The position numbers and the translations under genes are program-made. The notes beneath the pieces are model-generated. The model had not been told where the DNA came from. It did not search any database and worked only from the letters and a program-made list of their open reading frames with translations. A DNA stretch of 64,000 bases from assembly GCA_001599595.1 (NCBI GenBank), contig BCHH01000017.1, forward strand, positions 77,054-141,053, given 5' to 3'. This document shows positions 10,616 to 24,036 of the stretch, one piece after another (position 1 is the first letter of the stretch; every line of letters starts with the position of its first letter). This stretch comes from Beverwykella pulmonaria (taxonomy: Eukaryota; Ascomycota; Dothideomycetes; Pleosporales; Melanommataceae).

Positions 10616-11430
10616 TCCGGCTCCGGAGTTTGTGATTTCTAAAACTATTTGTCAATAAAATTCCGGGTTCGTGTAGGGTGAGCTACATAGACCTACCAGT
10701 AATCCTGTAATCGGGATATATTAATTGTAAAGGAAATAATATTACTTGATTCAATTGTCTGGAAGTTTATCTTAAGGAATCCCCGTAGGGTTCAGCGGAG
10801 AAGGTGATTTTATCTTCTCATCTATGAAACGTTGGTGAAACAGCTTTTACCCTTGGCTCTAGTGGCTCCAGGCTTCTCAATGGCACATTGGTGTGCCACG
10901 GTACGGTCGGTACTTTAGATTACTCTGTTATTTTATTATTAGGGACATGCAGGGTCGTTTCGCGTTAGCCGAGAGGTACCAACGTGCGTATCTTGGGCTC
11001 TACTAGAGCCTTACTGTGTCACGGAGAAACACTGTCAAGGGTACTCAATCTACAGTACCCTCCAAATGACGAGCTTGACAAGTGACTGTATTCTACGACA
11101 CAGACCCTCTGAATGACGACCTAACCTGGAATGTACAGTACAACCGAGCTCAGCCTACGCACGAACCAGACCCCTGACGCACGTACAATACCGAGTACTT
11201 ATTGAACGCGTAGGACCTCTGGTTGCGCTCCTTACGCAACGTCTTGTATGATAATCATATCGCACCTGAGCTGCATCCGTAGTCTCCGATAGCCAATCAA
11301 GTCCTGATCGTAAACTGCCGATAGCCTCTCGTGACAGGGGCGTTCTAAACCTATTCTAAATGTTAGCAGCCCTCTTCTCATGTTCAACCATAATCTCAAA
11401 GTAGAATGCTGTAAATATATTACATACACG
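10616..11430. other. Gene-poor stretch, possible decayed repeat
   Basis: No supportable gene. A perfect hairpin, TGGCACA-TTGG-TGTGCCA, lies at 10881-10898. The sequence from about 10900 to 11230 has many short GTAC/TGACGA-type motifs and stops in all frames, as in a degenerate repeat, but I could not assign a family. Confidence 0.35.
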
Positions 11431-11888
11431 TTATAAACAGCCTAGGAGCAGCTTAAAACAAGTCAACTTAAGCTTATCCATCCAAGGGTTTCCAGTTTGC
11501 GTAGCCGTCTGGACAACGACGATATCATCGTAGTATTTCTTGACATAATTTACAAGGGCGTCACGCACTCAAAGTATATGAGAACAAGTTCAGAATATAA
11601 TATGACTCACCCCACATAACTCTCCAATAACTCCGGTGAGTTCAACTCTGCAATAGATTTAACGAGGGTGAATGATGACTTCAGGTAAACTGCCGTTCTA
11701 ACATGTTCGCAACACCTTCTGAGGAGGCTTGCCTTCACCTACACCGTTGCCAACCTCGTCGAATTTCTTCGCGACGAATGGTAGGCAGCCTAACGCCTTG
11801 CACGCCTTGTAGTGAGTCTAAAACGCTATTAGAACAGCTTCTAAATCAATAGAGTATTCCTTACTGAGGCTTCAAGCGGTTTGGACAT
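11431..11888 (-). pseudogene. Possible broken small gene, family not recognised
   Basis: Reading down from the ATG at 11888, exon-like pieces separated by GT...AG segments give MSKPLEAS, THYKACKALGCLPFVAKKF, then an ELNSPELLESYVG-like piece. A longer lysine-rich piece ending ...QTATQTGNPWMDKLK runs to a stop at 11431. The first pieces can be joined in phase, but the last join is one base out of frame with the only visible acceptor. I therefore call it a likely frameshifted gene or a mis-modelled one. No domain is recognised. Confidence 0.3.
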
Positions 11889-12160
11889 GTTGTAGATGTT
11901 TTGTTGTCGTGTTGAAAGACGGGGTGTTCAGCTTACTGTTCAGCATGTGAATGTACATTGTCGGAGCCTATCAGGTTGAATTCACAGCTGCCTGGTAAGA
12001 TTGGCAGGGAAGAGAGGGAACAGATGACTCGGTGGTGAACAGGGGTGACTTATAGATAGAGAGAGATAATAGACGAATCTTTGAGGATGCTTGGAGGATT
12101 CAGGGAGTACATATATACATAATGTGTAAGCACATGGCTTAATAGGCCTCTGAGGGGCAT

Positions 12161-12301
12161 TCAAGAGAAATCCTTCGGGAAATGTAAGTATTCCTCGCAG
12201 GCGGCGGCATAGCCATTGAATTGTCTAGCGTCGAATTCTAGTAGGAGGAAGGTAGAGGTAAAGACAGCAATGTTGTAAGAGACCATGTCTGCGTTCGCCA
12301 T
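12161..12301 (-). CDS. Possible 46-aa small ORF with one hydrophobic segment
   Basis: The frame MANADMVSYNIAVFTSTFL... contains one hydrophobic stretch at about residues 8-21 and ends at a TGA. It could be the first exon of a membrane protein or a chance frame. It lies 3' of the PKS gene on the same strand. Evidence is limited to the open frame and its non-random look. Confidence 0.2.
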   Translation of the reverse strand: MANADMVSYNIAVFTSTFLLLEFDARQFNGYAAACEEYLHFPKDFS

Positions 12302-12435
12302 TCCTGTGATTTCAAGATGACGTGTAGGGGATGATTAGGAAGCGGATACTCTTAAATGCAAAGTACAAGTAGGTGGGAAACTGTTGAGTGCACACTATTT
12401 GTTGTATTATGCACACGGCTGACTGCAGGCCTACG

Positions 12436-15400
12436 TCAATTACCTTTTCTTGTTACACTCGCCTTAGTCACAATCTCCCCAACCGCAACCAACGACTCCG
12501 CTCCCATTAGCGTAAAAATAGCCACATTAGCATTAAATTCCTTTCCGACCCAATTCCTCAACTCAACCGCAACCAAAGAGTCCACACCATATCTGTGCAG
12601 CGGTTTTGTTGCATCAATCTCCTCGCCCGGCACAGCGAGAGCCCTGGAAAGCTTGGAAATTAGACCTGCAACAACCACAGCTTCCGCATTCGCGGTCGAA
12701 TCAGCATGCGCAAAGTCCCATGCATAGTTTGCCGCGTCTCCTGTCTCACGATACGCAGCGTGGGCGTCCACGTCGCTGTTGATATGTGAAAGAGCGGAGA
12801 ACAGCGGTAGAGAGAACGTCGTTATCGGCTCGATGCCTTTGGAGCGCAAACTCTGAGGTGTCGAAAGACCCACTAGAAGCTGTGCTCCTCTCTCATCCAC
12901 AGACAAGACCCGATCCGGATCGCAGTATATGTCCAGCAAAACATGAAAATCTTCCTCTTCAATCTTCTCCATAGTCTGGCTCAGCGCACTCTCATGAGCT
13001 TCATTCTCGTTCTCGGCGACGATGCCGACAGAGACCATGTGTCCGAGATCTAGTGATATTGCTTTCTCGCCTATTTGACGTCGGTGAGTGGCAAGGGCGT
13101 CTTGGTAAGTGTTGCCTGCCGCGTAGTTTGCTTGCCCCACTATACCAAAAATGCCGGAGAGTGAGGAGAGCATGATGAAGAAGTCGAGGCCTGCGGGGAG
13201 GAGACGGTGGAGATTCCAAGATGCAGAGACCTTGGCCTTGATTGTGGTATCCCAGTCCGAGAAGGATATGTTTTCGAATAGCGAGTCCTGATATGATTTT
13301 AGTATTATATATAGATATGGCGTTAAAAGGCTTAACTAACCCGCAATACCATAGAACTTATTATGCAGCCCTTGATCTGGGGGTTTGACTGGGTGTGATA
13401 ACTGATAACTTTGGCCAGAGCATTTTCATCTGAGACATCACAGCGAGGAGTATGGACGCGCACACCGATATTCCGAAGTTCTTCAAGAAGCTTAATGGCA
13501 GGCTTAGATACCGGACCAGATCGAGAAAGGAGAAGAAGGTGCCTGGCGCCTTTACGTGACATCCACCGGGCTGCGCTTCGACCTAAACCGCCCAGGCCGC
13601 CAGCGATGACATAGGTCGCGTCAGGGGAAAGCTGATAACTTGATTCTACGATTGCGCTCATCTAAAGCATATCAGCATAGAATCGGGTACAGTGAAAGAA
13701 GCATCGCTTACCGTGACGACATCTGCAGGGTCGGAGACGAGGACAATCTTCCCGGTACTTCTTCCGCTTTGTAAGAGCCGAAACGCGCTTTCGACTTGAG
13801 ATAGCGGGAACGACAAGATAGGCTGCGGGGGTAATATGGTCCCAGAAGCAATCATATCTTTCGTAGCCACAAGCAATTTCCTCATAAGTTTCGGGCGATT
13901 TGCGCAGATGTCATCCACAGCAACGCTGATAAACGACACGTTTTTTGAGAGATATGACATCGCTAACTGCGTGTTGGACGCAATATCTGCCTTGCCCAAC
14001 TCAATAAACCGCCCATAGGGTGCGATCAATTCCCAGGAAGCAGCGAGGCCTTCACCACCCAAGGAGTTAACAACGAGATCCACGCCTCGATTCCCTGTGG
14101 CTCTCATGACGCCCTCCGCGAAGCCTAGGTCTCGACTGTAGAATATGTTCTCTCTCTGAACTCCATATTTAGTGGCAAGGAATTCTTTCTTTGCCAGAGA
14201 CCCAACAGTGGCGTAAATAGTCGCGTTATATAGCTGAGCAATTTGCACACACATCTGCCCCGTAGCTCCCGCAGCAGCATGGATTAGCACACTTTCTCCC
14301 TCCTCGATCTGCCCCTTCTCAACAAGCGCGTAGTACGCCGTCGCACCCACAACAGGTATCGCAGCTGCCTCTTCAAACGGCATCCTCGGAGGAATCTTGA
14401 CAGTGACTTCTTCCCTGGTCCGTGCATACGAGTTCATACACCCACCAGTCACACCAGCCAAGACTCTGTCTCCGATTCGGAGTTTAGATCCGGGACCGAG
14501 TCTGCGAACAATTCCAGCGCATTCGTTGCCGAAGTTTGAGTCTTCGGTTTTGCCGAGCGCAGTGAAAATATCCCGAAAGTTTAGGCCGAGGGCTTTAACT
14601 TCGATTTCGACGTCTCCAGGGGCAAGAGGCGTGTCGAATTGGGGGTCTTTGATCCAGATGAGAGTGTCTAGAACACCGGGACTGTCGATGGAGAGTTTCA
14701 AAGGACCTGCTTTGCCGAACTCTTCTGTTCGACTCTGGCGTACAGTGCGACGGTGCATCGATTCGTCTGCGGTGGGAGATTCCTGGATCCGTGTAGAATG
14801 AAGGATGCCGTTCTTTAACACAAACTCTAGTTCATCGGGTGAACGGTTTCCCGATCGTGGCTTCAACACTTTGAGAATTGTGTGTGAACAAACATCATCG
14901 TCGAGGGGACTTTCTATAAACAGTGTTGTGAACGGACGATTAATGTTTTCTGTACGATGGGTTCTTGCCAAGCCTGTGACGATGTTCAGGCTAGCCCACT
15001 CATTGGAGTTTGGGTTACCTCTCGCCACCCAAAGTATCTCTTTTGCCGAAGAAATTATCATCTGAAGTGTTGTAAACTTCTCCGCCGTCATGCGTTGCAA
15101 GAAAGGCCCTTCGATTTCTGGTAGGAATATGACTCGCGAGAATGGTAAGCGCTCAGCTATAGCAGCTTTTTCCATGGAGAGGATCCTGGTAGTACCCGGG
15201 TAGAATTGCACTCCAGCTCTGATCTGATCGGCGATAATGTATTGCGACCCGGAGCGCTCCTCAACGATGATAATTAAATCATCGGTATCAGCACTGACTG
15301 CGCTAAGCGATTCATCCACAGCCGTCGAAAAGAGAAAACTCCATTCCTTAGCCACCGAATCTTCATGATCTGGAATTTCAATGTCGATTCCCGAAAACCC

Positions 15401-18400
15401 AGTATTCAGCAGTAAGTCATTCCACTGATCGATCCTCACACCAGGGCTCCAGCGCCTATAATCGTCGAGCGAATCAACTTGCGCCCACCATCCCGGAAGA
15501 AGTCCAAACACAAAAGCTGTCTTGAGCACCTCCGGTTCCACGATCTCCAAGAAGATGAGCTTCCCTCCAGGCTTTAGAAGCGTACGGACGCGCTGCAATG
15601 TAGCTTTCAGGTCTTTTGTCGCATGAAACACACTCGCAGCGATAACAACGTCATAATACTCACTCCCAAATCCCTGCTCGCCAGGATGCTGCTCCAAATC
15701 CAACTTTAGGAAGTTCATCCTCCCCGCCGTACATGAAACGAACTTCTCTTTCGCCTTCTCAAAGAAACCTGTTGAGACATCTGTGAAATCGTACTTAGAA
15801 AATCTTGGAGTAGCTTTCTCGGGCAACAACGGCACGAGCACGAACCCAGTCATTGAACCCGTCCCAGCACCAACCTCAAGAATTTTCAATCCAGGGTTCT
15901 TGTGGGCAAGAGCATCGAGGTATTTATTTAGCTTTTGTTGGCTGGAGAAACTAGCGTAGAAATCCTCGTAGTAGGCTTGTGCGAGACCAGATGAGAACAT
16001 GAGTTCGAGGGGGTCGATCCGGTTCTGGAATATCTGTGATAGCTGGCGCCCGACAGTCACATAAAGTTTGCCGCGAGCATTTCGGGCTTCGAGCTGGGTG
16101 ACGAGTTGATGGGTTTTGAGCTGCTCAGACGCTAGGGGAAGCTGCAGGCGGCCCTTCTGACGCTTCATCCAGTCGATATACTGTTTGATATGTGGCTTTG
16201 CTTCCTTGTACTGTGACTCAGTAAACTCTTCCAGCGTTTTTACCATAAAGTAGTGCAAGGCTTTGTTGACGTCGCTGTAGAATTCGGCATGACTTTGATC
16301 GCTTGAATAATCGGGCGAGATGAAGTTCCGGAGTTGACTTGGCTCAATCATATTAATATCAGGCTTGCACTCGATCTCGAAGCAGAGCCGCCTAATGTTG
16401 TGCGAGTCTATAATGTTGTTCACCGCCACAGTCGTCTCAAGCTGCTCGATAGCAATCATGATCTCGCCCGCGCTGTCCAACGCAACAGCCGTACTTTCAG
16501 TTCCGCGAAGCCCGCAAATTCTAGATATCGCAGCCGCGCGCAAAAGCTGATTTGACTTGTACTCAAGTCCAGCGCTGGAGAACCACGCATTCCGGATGTG
16601 CGTTGGCATTCCAGCTGGCATAACTTTCGTCCCTCCTCTATTCAGTGATGCTCCGCACAGTTGAATAATGCCATCTAGTACAGCGGGATGAATCATGAGA
16701 GGCATCTCTTCATACAGTGTCTGTGGGCCGATTTGAGGAAGTTGAACTTCCGATATCGCACTCGTCGCTCCATCCCAGAAAGTGTTACGAAGTGTTTGGA
16801 ATACAGTGCCGTATTTCAGACCCATTTTCGCAAAGGTTTCGTACAAGATTTTTTCTTTGACTTTCTTGTTACACTGGAGGCTGGTGTGTTGATACATTTC
16901 TTTCAACCTAGTGAATCCGCCGTCCTCGGCCCCTGGACCGTCCCCCAAGACTTCCAAGTCGTTAGTGGAGCGATATTGTACTCGGATCGTTGCCCGAGCG
17001 GCTGGAATCCACGATTCTCCATCTCGTACATAGATCTTCGCGTCGAATCTCGACGTCTGCTTATCGAGCGCGGTTCGGATAGGCGACAGATAGATTTCAA
17101 TCTCGGTGCTATCTTCGTAGTTGGGCGAGAGCTGAATCGCATTCATAAACAAAGCTTCCTTAATATGGTATCCTTCAATATGTTGTGATTTCGGCGTCAG
17201 CTCACGCGCCGCTTCCAGAAACGCTGAAATGATACCAGCGGCAGGGAAGATGATGACACCGTTCACTTTGTGGTCGACGAGCCATGGAATGTCCTGTATA
17301 CGCAAAGACCGTCTCCATTTTCCTTCTGAAGGGTTCCAGTCTGGGACCGGTGTGCCTAGTAACGGCCTGGGAAAATGAGGTCTTGCTTTTAGATTGACAC
17401 TCATTAGGCTTTCGTGCCAATGACGATGTGTGCGGCTGAAACTGTACTCGGGGAGATCTGTTAAGACTTTATATCGTCGCTCACCGGTGTCAAGACGATT
17501 TACTTTATCCAAGGCGACTGGATGGCCCGAACAGAAGAGCTGGCCAGCAAGCTCCAGCATTGGAGTCAAAGTGGCATCAAAACGTGACAAGATTGAGTTG
17601 TAGCGCAGTTGCTGGCCTGCATTTTCAAGGATGTCTTTGACGTAGCGGCGAAGCGACGCTTGTGGACCTATCTCAATGATATCATGGAATTTCGTTTGTA
17701 TCTGCTGGCCCAATTTGCGCTTTCCATTTGCCTTGGTGAGGAGTTGGAGTAGCGCTGGCGAGAACTTGACTTGCTGGACCATGTTTTGTACCCAGTAGTC
17801 TGCTGTGCTCAAAATCTTCAAATCGTGGATCTGTTCGCCCGTAACGCTTGATACCATTGTTATCTTCGTAGTTGGTTTGTCTCCAGGTTCGATCTCTTGA
17901 AGCAATGTCGAGTACTTCTCGGCAACAGTTTCCATCTGAGGAGAGTGATAAGCAACTCCTGTGTCAATTTCACGGGAAAAGACTCCGTCCTTGCGCATAG
18001 TTGCTTCGATTGCGCCTATAGAAGTTGCTTTGCCGGCGATTGTGACGTTGGTAGGACTATTGATGCATGCAATTGTCAGGTCATCGTTCTGTACGCTATT
18101 GCCATTCCTCAGATAGACCATTGCTTCTTGTTCAGACAGCCCAGCAGCTAGCATAGTCCCAGAATATTGGGAGTTTGCGGCTGATGTGGCGACCATGCCT
18201 CTAAAGTACGCGATCTTGCAAGCCGACCGACAAGATATGGCTCCAGTTGCGTAACTAAAAATATTAGTGATCACTCAGTTATACAGGAGGAGAAACTCAC
18301 GCAGCGGCAATTTCGCCAGAAGAATGCCCAACCACTGCCGCCGGAAGGACGTTAAAACTCTTCATCAGTTCAATCAAAGCTATTTGTATAGCTGTGCATA

Positions 18401-20826
18401 GCGGCTGACCATATGCAGGACGAAAGATATTCGTGCTTGTCTCATCGGCGCTTAGTTCATCTGGACTCGTGTCAGCAGAATCTTCCCGTACATTGCCAGG
18501 CACGTACAATACTCACCAAAGACTGACCACTCACACCCTAACTTAAAAAGTATATCATTAACCCGCTCCAGTGTTCTTCTGAAGACAGGATACACCATAA
18601 GGTGTAGTCCCATGCTTCGATAGTTCGCACCCTGACCTGTAAAGACGAAAACGATGCTGGGGTGGTCGATTGCGCGGATTGGTTTCGTAATACCTTTGCT
18701 CAACGCTGAGTAGTCGCTAGGTCCATCAACCACTGCGAAAGACCTCCAGCTGAAATTCGTACGTCGACAAGATAGAGTGAATGTTAGGTCATCCAGGTAT
18801 TTTTCCGTCTGATCGGTCTGGGAGAGACTGAAAAGATGATCGCTATGTGAGGATGCCGAGCGGATGTTCGATTTTTTATCAGCCGCAGACCAGACGAGAA
18901 GCTTCGCTCGGGACTTTGTTGCTGTGGAGGAGTTCCCTTTGGTGACATGTGAACCGTTTGTATCATTTGATATTGTATGATGGGCATTGATTTTGTCGTT
19001 CGGATGCTCACGAAAGTGACCGTTGATACCATTGGTACCATTAGTCTCATTGACCTCGCTGTGATCGCAGCCGTTCGTGCCGTTGACCTCGGCACTATTA
19101 TTTTCGAGAGTAACACCCTCATTAGCCCGATGGTAGCCATTTCTTAATGCAGGCTCTGCACTGATAGTCGAGTGGTTGGCTACGAGATGGTTGGAACTTA
19201 TGTAGCTCATTGCATCATCGAGAACAACATGAGCATTCGAGCCTCCGAACCCGAATCCGTTGACTGAAGCTCTTCGAAGACCTTCTGTCGGCCATGGAAT
19301 AGCTTGCTCTGGGAACTGCAACTGTCAGTATATCCTCCAACTATATTGGCATCAAGCAATACCTTAATCTTTAGGGCTTTTGTCGGAATCGCTGGGTTCG
19401 CCTTCTCGAAGTTCGCGTTTGGCGGAATGATTCCGCGTTCAAGTACCATGATGGCCTTGATCAGGCCTGCAATTCCACTTGCGCCTTCCATATGGCCGAC
19501 GTTTGATTTTAACGCGCCACTAACCATGATGAGTGTCTGTATTCAATGTGAACATCGAGGAAAGAGAAGGGACTTACATATACAAGGGGTCAAACTCGGA
19601 GCGATGGTCGCGAAATACACTGCCAATTGCAGACGCTTCAGTTGGGTCTCCAACCGGCGTTCCGGTCCCTGATCTTGAGTCAATAACATATTAGTAGCGA
19701 CTTGGTTAAGGTCAACTTACCATGAGCTTCCACAAAGCGAGTGGCGCCCAAATCTAGTCCTGCTTTTTTGTACGTCTGTCTTATAAGCTGTGCCTGACTA
19801 TCCCGGCTCGGAACAGTGATTCCCGGAGTATGGCCGTCTTGGTTTGCGCCGGTCGATCTGATCACTGCCCGAATCGTGTCGTTGTCTCTTATCGCATCAG
19901 ATAGTCGCTTGAGAATAACAACACCAACACCCTCTGCTCGAGAGTACCCATTGGCCCTTGCGTCAAAGCTGTAACATCGGCTATCTGGAGATAGGAACCC
20001 CATGTTAGACAAGATAATGGAAGCTTCTACTCCCAGAAGCGCGTTTGCTCCAGCAACGACAGCCTGCACAATATGTGTGAGTAACACCTTTCACAATTTA
20101 AGAAGGCGATGCCTACCATATTCGTATCCCGAGCACTCAAGCCGACACATGCGAGATGTAGCGCCATCAAGCTGCTCGAGCAAGCAGAGTCCATATTGAT
20201 ACTCGGACCTTTCAGATCATAGAACCATGAGACTCGATTGGCAAGCATGCTAGGCGATACGCCAGTGGCAGCATACATTGGAATCCGTTGAACGTCTCTT
20301 GTTAGTATGACCTTGTAGTCGTCGCACATTGTACCGATGTATACTCCAGTATTTGTGCCCTTCACCTTTTCAAGTGGTATTCCAGCTAGCTCATATTAGG
20401 ATCCAAATAATAAATTTAAAGGTGAGAATCTACCATTCTCCAACGCTTTGTATGTTGATTCGAGGATTAACCGCTGCTGTGGGTCTAAAGCTCCCGCCTC
20501 GTTTGCAGTGATAGAAAAGAAGGATGCGTCGAAAGCAGCAGGGTCATCTTCTAGGAAGTTTCCTCCCACGCTGGTGATCTAAATCGGTTAAGAAGGGCTC
20601 AAAACACAAGTTATGGTATTTATGTGCGTACAGTATTGGTGTGCTTCTGAGGGGGTTTAGAGAAACTGCTGATGTTCACCCGGTTCTTGGGCCACTCTGT
20701 CATGGTGCAGCGTCGCTCTACCAGCACCTTCCAGAAATCGCCTTTATTAGATGCATCTTGGGGGAACTTTAGGGAGTACCCAACGACAGCGATTGGTTCC
20801 ATGTCGCTTGAGTGGGACTTTGACAC
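12436..20826 (-). CDS. Highly reducing type I polyketide synthase (KS-AT-DH-MT-ER-KR-ACP)
   Basis: Eleven exons: 20826-20632, 20578-20434, 20385-20117, 20063-19721, 19668-19578, 19519-19363, 19321-18517, 18460-18301, 18254-13712, 13661-13341, 13287-12436. All phases close, giving 2626 aa. Catalytic features: KS Cys about 182 (DSACSSS), His 317 (EAHGTGT) and His 357 (KSNVGH); AT Ser about 715 (GHSSGE) and His about 825; DH His about 1050 (HxxxGxxxxP) and Asp about 1249; C-methyltransferase EVGAGTG about 1515; ER nucleotide motif AAAGATG about 2049; KR GGLGGLG about 2257 and Tyr about 2398; ACP Ser about 2580 (GVDSL). All domains look active, so the product should be a highly reduced, possibly methylated chain. 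There is no thioesterase, as usual in this class. A Gly/Asn-rich linker (NGTNG-type repeats) lies between KS and AT. Product unknown. Confidence 0.96.
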
Positions 20827-21883
20827 GATGTGGGATGATGAAACGAAGAAACTCTATCCACGGACGAAGTAGCCTAGAGTCAAGCTCAAATTCTTGATCT
20901 ACATTCACATCTAGATATACCTTCCGAACAGCTATAAGTCATCTGACAGCATAAGAGATATCATCCGGAGGTTGACTCTAAGTGCACCAGCGGCAACACT
21001 AAGAACACACCCCCATTCGGATTTCATGGAATAAATGTTCGCGGTGCTTATTTTCTCCTCAATAAATTGGAAGTATATTAAGTCAGATGTTGAGATGTGA
21101 GGAGATCCAGGAGTGTGCAGTAAAGGCAAACTCAATTCACGGGATTCAACCTCATCGCTCGCCAAAAGGGGCAGGTGATGCACATCTAAAGTAATGCTCT
21201 TGATTGGTTTCTGGTAGGGAAACACTGCATGCCGATTGTCGCGTATATGCATGGATGTTCGTATAAACTTGTGCCGTGAATCTGCCTTGGGGGCCACAAG
21301 TTCGGCCAAATATACTTGCAAGGTTTCTAGCGCCGGGGGTTAATATAGGGCAAAAATCGGTATCAAGTCTTATATATTGATCTGCTTCGACCGATCTTGG
21401 TCGCCTTGGCTTAACAAAACTCTCCTCACCACATACTGAGTCAAGGCCACGCGTCATGCAGGATTGGGCATTAGCTATATCCTTTAGAGGAATAATTTAT
21501 GGAGACCTTAATGATACACATGATTTCATGTAAGTTTTCAAGATTTGGTAACTCGAAGTGCTAGAATTTTCTGGAATGAAATCACTTACATTCCATTCCT
21601 TGAGAAACTACCTCGAGAATCTCAGAAGCAATACATGTGATTTTTATTGACACGAGGTGGAAGGTTTTAATCTTTCTCCTGTTTATATAGCATATGATTG
21701 TCGCTTCTAGCCTACATCCGCCAGAGTGAGATAGGAATTCCATAGTAAAACGACTGACAATTTTCGCTCACAATGAGCTCTAAAAACAAGGTTGTAACAA
21801 ACGCAATCCTCGAAACACATCGGCCCAGATACCAGACAATTTTCCAAGTATCTCTATATTGAGTCAGGCTAGACTGTCCTCAC
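20827..21883. other. PKS upstream region, no supported gene
   Basis: This 1.06 kb separates the PKS start from the 3' end of the rhodopsin-like gene and must hold the PKS promoter. Open frames near 20932-21457 show no domain. Confidence 0.5.
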
Positions 21884-23314
21884 TCAATCAGTCTCGACTG
21901 GTTGGTGAACGGTCACAAAGTCGGGATCAGATATCTGCACAATGTCCACCTTTCTATCTTTATCCTTCCCATCAATATGACTGCTAACACTCAAGTTGAG
22001 CGAGTTCTCGACGAGGTCGTGATACTCAATATCAGAAACTTGTCTGGCCTTAGGTTTGTAGTGTCGACTGGAGAGAAACTGGAACTTGTTGCTCGATTTT
22101 GAATGACTTCCGTTTTGGTTGCCTGACTTTTGGGAGCGGCGAGATAGTGAGGCACTTATTTTTGAAAAGAATGGTATCTTGCCCAGGAAGGTGAAGAATT
22201 TAGGCATCACCACGACTGAGGCAGCGAAGAAGCCAGTGCCAATCTCAGCCAGACTCCAGTTCTCTAGTAAAGCCATCCAGTACGTTTTGTCAAAATCTTT
22301 CACGATCTTAACTAAATAGTAGATACGTACGCAAGAGCAAATTGATGGGCTGTGTTGGAGTGAGTTACTATCCATCGAGTGCTCGTGGAAGACAGAATGA
22401 TTTGACTTACACGATACCGACAAGAAAAACGGCAGAGAGTGTCCTCGCCCTCCTCCGGTCGAGATTGAGGCTCCAAATCACCTTTTGTGAAAGTGCCAGA
22501 ATGATAAAGTCAGAAAAAGCATTGATGACTCCAGAGACAAGGTGTTTTTTGGTGGTATCGGCGATGCAGTGGCCAGACCTGATGGTCGGATCCCAGATCT
22601 TCTGCCGCGGCGTGCAGGAAAATATCTCCAAGAAGGCTGAAATAATGTAGAAAACTAGGTGGATCACGACTAAAATTCGGCACATCCAGTAGGCAATATT
22701 TCGCGTTCCGGTGGGGATGAAGACGCGGATACACTGTAGCAGGATGGCAACTTTCAGGAACATTATTGATAGCATGTAGGTGATTGATCCAAGGCTGAAA
22801 TACTTAAAGGTAAACATGTCAGCCTCTTCCCGCTACGATTCAGAAATTTGGGTAAGGAGGACTCACATAGATATGTTTTCGCACATGCCTGACAGTGATT
22901 TCCCACTGATGGACACCGACCGGAAGCTTCGCTGATATGAACGTTAATGGAGTCAGAGCTCCCACGTATATTAACTGTGTTTATGTTAGAGGCACAAATA
23001 TGAGAATTTTGCGATAGATGACCACTCACCCATGCCACAAACAACATAGCTAACGCGACGTTAGCTTGCATTCAAAGTTTGATTTCGAGACACAACCCAC
23101 CATCGTCGATTTCCAATTTGTGAACAATTTTCAGTTTGGTAAAGAAGCGAATCCAGACCGACAAAGTGGCTATTACCGTAAAGGCAATGGATATGCCAAT
23201 GGTCGGCGCTTTCAAGTTGCTGGGGTTGTCGAAGTTCGGTGTCACATTGTAAGGAGCCTTCGCTGCTGGCATTGCCAACATGAACTTTCGTAAGATTTCG
23301 TCGTTTACCGCCAT
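21884..23314 (-). CDS. Fungal-rhodopsin-domain seven-helix membrane protein
   Basis: Five exons (23314-23101, 23049-23030, 22974-22867, 22802-22411, 22349-21884) encode 399 aa; exon 2 has only 20 bases. The joined protein has the usual layout of the fungal rhodopsin domain (PF20684, also found in PTH11-like proteins). There is a first helix ending in the WIRFFTKLKI loop, then LEIDDAMLFVAW, a cytosolic VRKHIY segment, the long CxP-like stretch after helix 5 (CTPRQKIWDP), and a final helix pair with NWSLAEIGTGFFAASVVVMPKFF. No CFEM domain precedes it. The 110-residue Ser/Lys-rich tail should be cytosolic. Such genes recur near secondary-metabolism and effector genes, but their ligand is unknown. 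Same strand as the PKS. Confidence 0.88.
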
Positions 23315-24036
23315 GATATCAATGATATTGCGAATAGTTGATCACTGGTTATTCCAGATGTGAAGACTTTGGGGGCCCGTCCACATTCTCATTCAAGAAG
23401 GTGGTCTACTTATGTATTGGTCGTTGCTTCAATCCTTGATCAACAATATTCATATTCCCGTACCCTACATATTGTTAAGCGATTTATATGAAAGGAGCGT
23501 GTTGGTCTCGCATTCTCAGGCTTCAGAGACTTGCAGCGTGCATTCACTAGGAAGGATTCCCGGGAAGATATTTAACCGGAAGATAATACGAGTAGTCTTG
23601 CGTAAGGCTAAGATCCAAGAGATAAGGATTCTTGTCGTTACACAAGGCAGATGGTGCGCTCGCTTATACAGAAAAAGGCAAATATTACCCGTGGTTTATA
23701 TTAAAAAGTAAATAGCATTTGAGTACATGGAACCACACCCCCTACCAGTTGGATGTCGACGGACAATGTTCAAGCATTTCTATTGCGAGGCATCACATTT
23801 AGTGAATCATTCTAAATGAATTTACTTGGGCTGTTCTAATATGCCTCGATTGAACCGAGAACGCCCTTTCCCATTCCTAAACACTATATCTAGTAAAGTC
23901 GCCTTCTATGTAGTGATATGCATATGAAAAAATTTGACTTGCGAGTTGCCATCACTTCTTCAATCGTCCCTAAGAAAATCTATTATCTTGCATCCATCTA
24001 CCTAGGCACCTTTCATTGACGGGTTACTTTAAACAA
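23315..24036. other. Divergent promoter region between rhodopsin-like and MFS genes
   Basis: The two flanking genes are transcribed away from this 722 bp, so it should contain both promoters. No convincing regulator-binding palindrome was found by eye. Confidence 0.5.

Noticed and set aside
20932..21457. Overlapping minus-strand frames upstream of the PKS, considered as a cluster regulator
   Set aside because: No Zn2Cys6 or other DNA-binding motif and no workable splicing.
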